Shown here: piece after piece, positions 1-5,370 of the stretch
Position numbering within the stretch: position 1 is the first letter of the stretch
How the letters are laid out: every line of letters begins with the position of its first letter
NCBI GenBank assembly: GCA_030673735.1
Contig: DAOVIK010000106.1
Coordinates: 1 to 6,176 of the forward strand
Direction of reading: 5' to 3'
DNA length: 6,176 nucleotides
From: Anaerolineae bacterium
GTDB taxonomy: Bacteria > Chloroflexota > Anaerolineae > Anaerolineales > E44-bin32
Notes under the pieces: model-generated
Databases searched by the model: none
What the model saw: the letters and a program-made list of their open reading frames with translations, nothing else
Told to the model about the DNA's origin: nothing
Position numbers and translations under genes: made by a program

Positions 1-74
1 AGCAGCCGTCCGAGAACCCATCGCACCTGCGATGATTGAAGCCACTCAGATAACTGCTTTCCCCGTCTTGCCAT
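1..74 (-). CDS. Possible 5' end of a further minus-strand gene (very tentative)
   Basis: Beyond the operon terminator, an ATG at 74-72 on the minus strand opens a frame of 24 codons that runs off the window edge without a stop. It begins MARRGKQLSEWLQ and continues with SSQVRWVLGRL. A frame this short is expected by chance about one time in three. The only upstream ribosome-binding candidates are weak (AGGA about 15 nt before the ATG, or a GGG about 10 nt before). I recognise no family. If real, it would be a separate transcription unit or a read-through gene downstream of oppC. Nothing else in positions 1-104 looks functional. Confidence 0.2.
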   Translation of the reverse strand, partial: MARRGKQLSEWLQSSQVRWVLGRL

Positions 75-104
75 TCGTTGATTGCCCAATCCTGAGAACA
101 CAAA

Positions 105-139
105 TGCGCCTGTTGCCACCAAACGGAGCAACAGGCGCA
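105..139 (-). terminator. Intrinsic terminator at the end of the opp operon
   Basis: Positions 105-116 and 128-139 form a perfect 12-bp inverted repeat (TGCGCCTGTTGC / GCAACAGGCGCA) around an 11-nt loop. On the minus strand the stem is followed by TTTGTGTTCTC, a moderate T-rich tail. It starts 20 nt after the oppC stop codon, where a minus-strand operon should end. The plus-strand side lacks a T-run, so it should act on minus-strand transcription only. The interrupted T-tract makes it somewhat less ideal than the hairpin after oppA. Confidence 0.82.
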
Positions 140-159
140 GCAATGTCGATTGTTAGATC

Positions 160-1167
160 CTATTCAGCCATGCGTGGATCAAAGGCGTCCCGCAAACCAT
201 CACCCAGGAAGTTGAAGGCCAGAGTCGTGATCGACAACGCTACGGCTGGCACGAGGGCCTGCAATGGATAGGATCTCAGGCCCCGCACACCTTCGGAGAT
301 CATGATGCCCCAGCTCGGCGTCGGTGGATCCACTCCCAGGCCAATGAAGGAAAGGAAGGCCTCCGTGAAGATGTAGCCCGGGATCGCCAGCGTTTCCGCA
401 ACGATCAGCGGGCCCATCACATTGGGAATCAGGTGACGGAAGATAATGCGGCTGTGCCGCGCGCCTACCGAGCGCGCAGCCTCGACGAATTCCTTCTCCT
501 TGTACGACAACACCTGACCGCGGGCGATGCGCGCCATCCCGATCCAGTTCACGAGTCCGATGGCAACGAACAGCAGCAACATGCCGCCCAGCTTATCATT
601 CCACTGCAAGATGACGGAGGCAAAACACTCCGCAGTCCCCCTGCGCGACACGGCTTTGAAGTAGGTCTGCAGCAGAATCACCACGATAAGGAATGGGAAG
701 CCGTAGAGAAAATCCACGATCCGCATCATGAAGTTGTCAACCCGCCCGCCTAAATACCCGGAAACCGTTCCGTACACGGTGCCCACAAGCAGGCTCACCG
801 AAGCGGCTACCACCGCTATGGCCAGCGAGATGCGAGTGCCGTAAATGGTCCTGCTGAGCAGATCACGCCCCAGCGCATCCGCACCCAAGGGGAACTTGGG
901 AGTGATCCTGGCGTAGTTCTCCGCACCTTCGGGCATAAGCCACATCAGCCACGGGGGTACGGCGTTGTTTAGTATTAAATCCTGCTCGGCGAAGCCAAAG
1001 GGCGCGATGAATGCGGCAAAGACCGCCACCAAAGCAACGGCGATCACGGCCGCTCCCCCAGCCAGCGCGAGCCGGTTGCGAAGCAGCCGTTGCAGTGAAT
1101 CCCGCCACAAGCTGCGCGGTTTTCGTGCCAGGATGTCTTGAGGATCAGTGCCCGAATTAACTGCCAT
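160..1167 (-). CDS. oppC: Oligopeptide ABC transporter permease OppC
   Basis: This is one of the two membrane subunits that form the peptide channel. The 335-residue protein has a cytoplasmic N-terminus, a first membrane helix at about 33-56, and the conserved GADALGRDLLSR segment at about 95-106. Further helices lie near 112-138, 152-170, 196-217, 255-277 and 303-325. The ATPase-coupling EAA loop is at 229-249 (EAARSVGARHSRIIFRHLIPN, G at EAA+6). The C-terminus reads FNFLGDGLRDAFDP, typical of OppC/DppC (BPD_transp_1 family). Compared with Escherichia coli OppC from memory (about 302 residues), it carries an insert of roughly 22 residues at about 171-195, containing a cysteine (C181), in a loop expected outside the membrane. 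The start is set by AAGGAG at 1176-1181, 8 nt before the ATG. It lies 32 nt after the oppB stop and is the last gene of the operon. DppC is an alternative name; OppC is preferred because the neighbouring binding protein is OppA-like. Confidence 0.95.
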   Translation of the reverse strand: MAVNSGTDPQDILARKPRSLWRDSLQRLLRNRLALAGGAAVIAVALVAVFAAFIAPFGFAEQDLILNNAVPPWLMWLMPEGAENYARITPKFPLGADALGRDLLSRTIYGTRISLAIAVVAASVSLLVGTVYGTVSGYLGGRVDNFMMRIVDFLYGFPFLIVVILLQTYFKAVSRRGTAECFASVILQWNDKLGGMLLLFVAIGLVNWIGMARIARGQVLSYKEKEFVEAARSVGARHSRIIFRHLIPNVMGPLIVAETLAIPGYIFTEAFLSFIGLGVDPPTPSWGIMISEGVRGLRSYPLQALVPAVALSITTLAFNFLGDGLRDAFDPRMAE

Positions 1168-1199
1168 GCATCATGCTCCTTGACCGCACGAACGCACGG

Positions 1200-2237
1200 T
1201 CAATCAAAGCGAATGCGCGGATCCAACCACGCATACGTCAGATCCACGATGAGATTGGCACCCACCAGCAGGAGGGTATAGAGCAAGGTCACTCCCATCA
1301 GGATCTGGTAGTCGCGATTGCCCACACTCATCACAAAGTGCTTTCCCATGCCGTTGATGCCGAAGATCTGCTCGACGATGAACGTTCCCGTCACGATGGC
1401 GGCAAACAGCGGCCCCATGATGGTCACCACCGGGATGAGCGAGTTCTTCAGCGCATGCACGATGATCACGACGCGCTCATGCAAGCCCTTGGATCTGGCC
1501 GTGCGGATGTAGTCCTCTCGCAGCACTTGGAGAAGGCTGGCGCGCGTCAGACGGGCGATGTAGGCTGAAAGCCCGGTTCCCAGCGCCACGGAGGGCATGA
1601 TGGCCTTCGACCAGAATTCCCAACCCAGATTTCGTGGAATAAAGCCTAAGATAAATGGTGGCTTGGCGCCCCAGGTTGCCACCGGCAGCCATCCCAGCCT
1701 GATGGCGAACAGCCATATGAACACCGGCCCGATGACCATGGATGGGATGGACACGCCCAGCACGGCTACAAACGTCGCGGTGTAGTCCACCCAGGAGTTC
1801 TGCCTCAGCGCAGCAATGATGCCGGCAGGGATGCCGATCCCGATGCCGATCGCCAGCGCCAGAATGCCCAATTGCAGGGAGATGGGGAAAGAACCCTTGA
1901 TGATGTCATTCACCGATTGGCTTCGATAGAACAAGGAGGGACCCAGGTCGCCTCGAATCAGGCCTCTCGATCCTCCTGCGGTCATTTCATATTCGCCCCC
2001 CGTCAGCAACTCCACGACATCATCTCCAAGCAAGTAGGAGATGAATTGTATGTGGACCGGCCAATCCAAGTGGTACTTGGCCTCGATGTTGGCGACGATG
2101 CTCGGCGGAAGCGCTCTATCACCGACGAAGTCAAAGGGACCGCCCGGGATGACGCGCACCAGCACGAAAGTAAAGATCGCCACAGCGAACATCACGGGGA
2201 TGAATCCCAGAATTCGGCGTATTATGTAGCGTGTCAT
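1200..2237 (-). CDS. oppB: Oligopeptide ABC transporter permease OppB
   Basis: This is the second membrane subunit of the peptide channel and pairs with OppC. The 345-residue protein starts with the typical MTRYIIRRIL and a helix at about 9-29. Next come the OppB-like block PSIVANIEAKYHLDWP (45-60) and, after an insert, GDLGPSLFYRSQSVND (96-111). Helices follow near 117-143, 151-180, 211-232, 264-290 and 311-336. The ATPase-coupling loop is at about 242-270 (DYIRTARSKGLHERVVI...). The ending YAWLDPRIRFD is family-typical. It is longer than E. coli OppB (about 306 residues, from memory) because of an insert of about 20 residues at roughly 70-95 and a shorter one at about 186-208, both predicted outside the membrane. 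An AGGAGG lies 11 nt before the ATG, and a GGGAG lies only 2 nt before it. The gene lies 148 nt after oppA, behind a strong terminator, so it may receive less transcription than oppA. Confidence 0.95.
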   Translation of the reverse strand: MTRYIIRRILGFIPVMFAVAIFTFVLVRVIPGGPFDFVGDRALPPSIVANIEAKYHLDWPVHIQFISYLLGDDVVELLTGGEYEMTAGGSRGLIRGDLGPSLFYRSQSVNDIIKGSFPISLQLGILALAIGIGIGIPAGIIAALRQNSWVDYTATFVAVLGVSIPSMVIGPVFIWLFAIRLGWLPVATWGAKPPFILGFIPRNLGWEFWSKAIMPSVALGTGLSAYIARLTRASLLQVLREDYIRTARSKGLHERVVIIVHALKNSLIPVVTIMGPLFAAIVTGTFIVEQIFGINGMGKHFVMSVGNRDYQILMGVTLLYTLLLVGANLIVDLTYAWLDPRIRFD

Positions 2238-2332
2238 CTCTCCCTATGCCTCCTGGATCAATGGAACGATGCTTCCGATTTATCTACTATGTTCTATAAG
2301 GCCTGGTTTCAATGAGTCCGAGTTTGAAGAAA
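2238..2332 (-). other. oppB leader between the internal terminator and oppB
   Basis: This stretch lies downstream of the terminator that follows oppA and upstream of oppB. If the terminator stops most transcripts, a promoter for oppBC could lie here. The minus strand does contain TTGAAA (2307-2312) and AT-rich hexamers TATAGA (2293-2298) and TAGATA (2281-2286). The spacings from TTGAAA are about 8 and 20 nt, so no standard pair with 16-18 nt spacing is seen. I find no small gene here. Confidence 0.3.
2249..2254 (-). promoter_or_regulatory. Ribosome binding site of oppB
   Basis: The minus strand reads AGGAGG here, 11 nt before the oppB ATG. A second purine block, AGGGAGAG, sits directly against the start codon and is too close to work well. 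The AGGAGG supports the ATG at 2237 as the start. The long spacing may make initiation less than maximal. Confidence 0.6.
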
Positions 2333-2361
2333 AGGGGAGCCAGAGCCAATCTGGCTCCCCT
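2333..2361 (-). terminator. Strong intrinsic terminator between oppA and oppB
   Basis: Positions 2333-2344 (AGGGGAGCCAGA) and 2350-2361 (TCTGGCTCCCCT) form a perfect 12-bp, GC-rich stem with a 5-nt loop. On the minus strand the stem runs directly into TTTTCTTC. It begins 24 nt after the oppA stop codon. No T-run exists on the plus-strand side, so it is directional. Inside an ABC operon, such a hairpin commonly lets the binding-protein gene be expressed more than the permease genes, through partial read-through and 3'-end protection of the mRNA. Confidence 0.9.
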
Positions 2362-2385
2362 CATGGACCGCCCTAGTTGTGAGAA

Positions 2386-4179
2386 CTAGCGGGTAGCAGC
2401 GGTCTTGGCATCCCAATCGATCTCCCATTCGAAGAAGTTGTTACCTCCCAAGAGCGGGAAATCACGGGTTAGCCACGGCTTGGCGACGCTGTTGCCCGCG
2501 TAGAAGTAGATCGGGATGTAGGCAGCCTCGATCTCGGATAGGATCTGCTCAGCCTCGAAGTAGAGCTCGATGCGGGTCGCAGGATCCGCTTCTACACCAG
2601 CCTGCGCGGTGAGGTCGTCGAAGCGTGACGTGACAACTTCCGCGCACACCTCATCGACGCACCCGCGGCGCAGTCGGTTGGCACCGGCGTCGGCATTGAA
2701 CACCTCGTGCACCCAGTTGTTCTCATCCGGGTAGTCCGCACACCAGCCAAGTCGCCAGACGTGCGGCATGTCGGCGAGAGGAGTGTCGTTCTGGATTGTG
2801 GTCAGGTAGACACCCCACTCCTGGTTCTCGACGCGCACCTCGACGCCCAGGTTCTCCAACCACATCTGCTGGATGGCAGCCGCGATCATGGCATGACCCT
2901 CAGAGGTGTTGTGCATCAGGGTGACGTCCATGGCGTTGAAATCTTCGATGGTAATACCCATCTCGTCCAGGTATTCCTGGAGCAGGGCAGCCGCGGCGGT
3001 GGGATCGTAGTCCAGGCCGACAGAGCCGATCGCCGGCGTTCCGAAGATGCCCGGAGGCGCGAAGTGCCCTGCGGGGATCTGGCCACCCTTGAGCACGTTC
3101 TCGACAAGGGAGACCTTGTCCACGGACATGGAGAAGGCCTTGCGGACACGCACATCATCCATCGGCGGCTTGTTGTTGGTGAAGCCGTAGTAGTAGGTGC
3201 AGACATCGGCGTAATTCACGTATTCTGCACTCAGCACGGGATCGGCCTTCACGCGGTCCATCTCGGGCAGAGGCACACCGGTGCTGTCCAGTTCGTTGTT
3301 CTCGTAGAGCGCAAACGCGGTTGAGGCTTCCTGAATCATCAGGAGTTCGTAGCGCTCAATCTGGATATCACCGGCTCCTGGCCAGTGCGGGTTCACGATC
3401 AGGGTCATCTCGGACCCGTGGACCCACTCGGTCATGACCAAGGGGCCGTTGGTGGCCATCGTGCCGGGCTCGATCCAGTTTTCGCCCGCAGCGGTGATGA
3501 CCCATTCCGGCGTGGGGTTGGCGATCCACATGCCGGCGATGGCCGGGAAGAAGCCCGCGGGACTCTCGAGCTCGAACTGCACGGTCGTCGCGTCAAGCGC
3601 GGTCACGCCGATATCATCCAGCGTGAAGCCTTCCTCTCCCGAGTTCACTGCCTGCGCGTTCTTGATGATGTAGAGAACGTAGGAGTAGTCGGAAGCCGTG
3701 ACTGGATCGATGGTGCGCTTCGTACCGTACTCGACGTCATAGGCGTTCACGTAGCGCGTGGCGCCGTCCACCGTCACCAAATCCACCTCGCCGGTGCCCG
3801 TGTTGTACTGCACCCACGGAATGTCCGTGCGAAGATGGAAGGTGTAGATCGTGCCGTCGTCGGAGACTTCCCAGGTCTCAGCCAGCCAGGGTATGACCGC
3901 GCCGGTGACTGGATCGAAGCGCGTCAAGCCCATGAACAGGTTTGCTACCAAGTCAACCGAGGTGGTGTCCGTCGACAGGGCCGGGTCTACCGTTGGGGGC
4001 TCAGTGCCAAGGTTCAAGTTGAGGGTAACGGGGTCGTAAACCGTAGGGGTGGCGGTGACAACTATAACCTCTCCACCTTCAATTACGGTCACAGTGACAA
4101 CTTCTTGACCACAAGCACTAAGGACCATGCCCGCCATTACTAGGAGACCCAGCAAGATGGTCATTCTCTTTGCTTTCAT
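2386..4179 (-). CDS. oppA: Oligopeptide-binding lipoprotein OppA (SBP_bac_5 family)
   Basis: This extracytoplasmic receptor captures peptides and passes them to OppBC. The 597-residue precursor has a lipoprotein signal: positive MKAKR, a hydrophobic stretch at 7-20, and lipobox LSAC with the lipidated cysteine at C23. A flexible linker with EVIVVTATPT (37-46) follows. The SBP_bac_5 fold starts at about 50, with the signature GLTRFDPVTGAVIPWLAETW at 84-103. Two blocks match Salmonella/E. coli OppA from memory: VCTYYYGFTNNKPPMDDVRVRKA (326-348, split here by description only) and the WRLGWCADY region (475-483). By position, C327 and C480 correspond to the known OppA disulfide, D482 to the aspartate that binds the peptide amino terminus, and R476 to an arginine that binds the carboxyl end. 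C507 and C512 are an additional cysteine pair. The C-terminal IPIYFYAGNSVAKPWL (555-570) is also OppA-like. The start is supported by AAGGAG at 4191-4196. A strong terminator follows the gene. Confidence 0.95.
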   Translation of the reverse strand: MKAKRMTILLGLLVMAGMVLSACGQEVVTVTVIEGGEVIVVTATPTVYDPVTLNLNLGTEPPTVDPALSTDTTSVDLVANLFMGLTRFDPVTGAVIPWLAETWEVSDDGTIYTFHLRTDIPWVQYNTGTGEVDLVTVDGATRYVNAYDVEYGTKRTIDPVTASDYSYVLYIIKNAQAVNSGEEGFTLDDIGVTALDATTVQFELESPAGFFPAIAGMWIANPTPEWVITAAGENWIEPGTMATNGPLVMTEWVHGSEMTLIVNPHWPGAGDIQIERYELLMIQEASTAFALYENNELDSTGVPLPEMDRVKADPVLSAEYVNYADVCTYYYGFTNNKPPMDDVRVRKAFSMSVDKVSLVENVLKGGQIPAGHFAPPGIFGTPAIGSVGLDYDPTAAAALLQEYLDEMGITIEDFNAMDVTLMHNTSEGHAMIAAAIQQMWLENLGVEVRVENQEWGVYLTTIQNDTPLADMPHVWRLGWCADYPDENNWVHEVFNADAGANRLRRGCVDEVCAEVVTSRFDDLTAQAGVEADPATRIELYFEAEQILSEIEAAYIPIYFYAGNSVAKPWLTRDFPLLGGNNFFEWEIDWDAKTAATR

Positions 4180-4190
4180 TGCGCTCTCTT

Positions 4191-4196
4191 CTCCTT
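4191..4196 (-). promoter_or_regulatory. Ribosome binding site of oppA
   Basis: The minus strand reads AAGGAG here, 11 nt before the oppA ATG, within a longer purine-rich run (AGAGAAGGAGAAGAGAG). It favours the ATG at 4179 over the in-frame ATG five codons later. The upstream start also supplies the positively charged residues expected at the front of a lipoprotein signal peptide. Confidence 0.7.
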
Positions 4197-4226
4197 CTCT
4201 TGCATCTTTAGAATATGTTCAGGTGC

Positions 4227-4313
4227 TTACATGATTCGGCCTTGTGCCTTTCGACCGCATACTCTGCGATTGATGGCGCCAGACCTCCAGGTCGATGTTA
4301 CACGCGATTGCAC
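4227..4313 (-). CDS. Possible 28-codon leader peptide upstream of oppA (tentative)
   Basis: A GTG at 4313-4311, directly behind a perfect AAGGAGGTG, opens a frame of 28 codons ending in TAA at 4229-4227, about 47 nt before the oppA ATG. The peptide is rich in arginine and serine (starting VQSRVTSTWRSGA if the first valine is read as methionine). An adjoining GTG at 4316-4314 is also in frame. The spacing from AGGAGG to either GTG is shorter than the usual 5-9 nt, which counts against it. The composition looks like translated non-coding DNA. No family is recognised. It is listed only because the Shine-Dalgarno match is otherwise unexplained. Confidence 0.15.
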   Translation of the reverse strand: MQSRVTSTWRSGAINRRVCGRKAQGRIM

Positions 4314-4322
4314 CACCTCCTT
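4314..4322 (-). promoter_or_regulatory. Isolated perfect Shine-Dalgarno-like sequence
   Basis: The minus strand reads AAGGAGGTG, full complementarity to the conserved 3' end of bacterial 16S rRNA. It lies about 135 nt upstream of the oppA ATG, far from any recognised start codon. It could serve a leader peptide, act as a ribosome standby or stalling site, be a remnant of a lost gene, or be chance. The match is seen directly in the sequence; any role is inference. Confidence 0.35.
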
Positions 4323-4348
4323 CCAGCTAAGTTTTGGATAAAACGGCC

Positions 4349-4377
4349 ATCTCAAGCCTATGTCAGGGGCTCAAGAT
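4349..4377 (-). terminator. Weak hairpin after oppF (possible leaky terminator)
   Basis: On the minus strand ATCTTGAGCC (4377-4368) can pair with GGCTTGAGAT (4358-4349). The result is a 10-bp stem with two central G-U wobbles and a 9-nt loop. GGCCG and then TTTTATCC follow, so the T-run is offset from the stem by 5 nt. It starts 12 nt after the oppF stop codon. The offset T-run and wobble pairs make it at best a leaky terminator or a processing hairpin. Confidence 0.35.
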
Positions 4378-4389
4378 TGTCACTATATC

Positions 4390-5370
4390 TTACACCAAAT
4401 GGCAAGCCACCCAATGCGAATCCACGGCTTCTCGCCACTCAGGGATTTCTTCCATGCATACATCCACCGCAAGCGGGCAGCGCGTGTGGAAACGGCAACC
4501 TTTGGGCGGATTTGCCGGACTCGGAACGTCCCCTTCCAGAATGATCCGCTTGCGCCGGCGTTCCTTGATGGGATCAGGAATGGGCACAGCGGAAAGCAAT
4601 GCCTGCGTGTAGGGATGTAGCGGGCTCTCATATAGATCCTCGCGCGGCGCCAGCTCAACCAATTTGCCGAGGTACATCACGGCCGTGCGGTCGCATATGT
4701 GACGAACCATGCTGAGGTCGTGCGCGATAAACAAGTACGTCAGCCCGAAGCGCTCCTGCAATTCCTCGAGCAGGTTGACAACCTGCGCTTGGATCGATAC
4801 ATCGAGCGCAGAAATCGGCTCATCACAGATGATTAACTCCGGTCGCAACGCGAGTGCCCGTGCCACACCGATGCGTTGCCTCTGGCCGCCCGAGAACTCG
4901 TGCGGGTATCGATTGATGAAGTAGGGATTCAAGCCCACGAGGCGAAGCAACTCCTGGACACGCTCGCGGCGCTCCGAGGAGTTTCCGATGCCGTGCACTT
5001 CCAGGGGCTCAGAGATAATGTTGCGCACCGTCATGCGTGGATTGAGCGATGCATACGGATCCTGGAAGATCATCTGCATGTTGCGCCGATTTCTTCGCAG
5101 GTCTTCCCCCTTCATCTTCGTGAGCTCATGCTCGCGGTAGAAGACCTTGCCGGAGGTGGGTCGATACAACTGCAGGATCGAACGCCCGGTTGTTGACTTT
5201 CCACATCCGCTTTCCCCCACCAAACCCAAGGTTTCTCCTTGCATGATGGAGAAGCTGATATCATCTACTGCTTGAATCGAGCCGATCTGGCGTTGGAAGA
5301 GAATTCCACGTGTGATCGGGAAATGCTTGGTTAGATTCTCTACTCGCAGAATAACATTGTTCTCGGTCAT
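4390..5370 (-). CDS. oppF: Oligopeptide ABC transporter ATP-binding protein OppF
   Basis: This is one of the two cytoplasmic ATPases that energise peptide import; it pairs with OppD under the OppBC channel. The 326-residue protein carries a complete nucleotide-binding domain. Walker A is GESGCGKST at 52-60, the Q-loop is IFQDP with Q103, the signature is FSGGQ at 159-163, Walker B is LIICDEP at 179-185, and the H-loop histidine is H217. The block SPLHPYTQALLSAVP (249-263) marks the oligopeptide C-terminal extension. That tail holds four cysteines, C292, C298, C305 and C323 (CX5CX6CX17C), the arrangement reported to bind an iron-sulfur cluster in mycobacterial OppD. RGILFQRQIGSIQAVDDISF near the N-terminus is typical of OppF/DppF. 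The length matches the family (about 330). The ATG overlaps the oppD stop as ATGA, with AGGTGA 6 nt upstream, which suggests coupled translation. DppF is the alternative name. Confidence 0.96.
   Translation of the reverse strand: MTENNVILRVENLTKHFPITRGILFQRQIGSIQAVDDISFSIMQGETLGLVGESGCGKSTTGRSILQLYRPTSGKVFYREHELTKMKGEDLRRNRRNMQMIFQDPYASLNPRMTVRNIISEPLEVHGIGNSSERRERVQELLRLVGLNPYFINRYPHEFSGGQRQRIGVARALALRPELIICDEPISALDVSIQAQVVNLLEELQERFGLTYLFIAHDLSMVRHICDRTAVMYLGKLVELAPREDLYESPLHPYTQALLSAVPIPDPIKERRRKRIILEGDVPSPANPPKGCRFHTRCPLAVDVCMEEIPEWREAVDSHWVACHLV

Larger units (their letters stand above)
4180..4389 (-). other. 210-nt oppF-oppA intergenic region
   Basis: This is the longest non-coding gap in the operon. 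In transcription order it holds a weak hairpin (4349-4377), a perfect but isolated Shine-Dalgarno-like sequence (4314-4322), a short possible reading frame (4313-4227), and the oppA ribosome binding site. I searched by eye for a TTGACA/TATAAT-like pair with 16-18 nt spacing and found no convincing one. A promoter of another sigma class, a small RNA leader or a processing site cannot be excluded. The gap would allow oppA to be expressed partly independently of oppDF. Confidence 0.5.

Noticed and set aside
2281..2312. A promoter for oppBC made of TTGAAA and TATAGA or TAGATA
   Set aside because: Spacings of about 8 and 20 nt do not fit the standard 16-18 nt, so it is not called as a promoter.
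1872..2315. A 147-codon plus-strand frame spanning the start of oppB and its leader
   Set aside because: Its composition is that of an antisense shadow (many D, H, Q and S), and most of it overlaps the conserved N-terminal part of oppB.
2707..3324. A 205-codon open frame on the plus strand, antisense to oppA
   Set aside because: Same reasoning: it has shadow composition, no family resemblance, and full overlap with the oppA coding sequence.
3385..4143. A 252-codon open frame on the plus strand, antisense to oppA
   Set aside because: It is histidine-, arginine- and valine-rich with no recognisable domain, and it lies wholly within a well-conserved gene. Moderately GC-rich codon usage commonly leaves such antisense frames open.
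4351..4375. Direct repeat CTCAAG...CTCAAG in the oppF-oppA spacer
   Set aside because: Six bases repeated once is expected by chance, and the two copies are already part of the weak hairpin arms. It is not evidence of an operator or of mobile-element target duplication.
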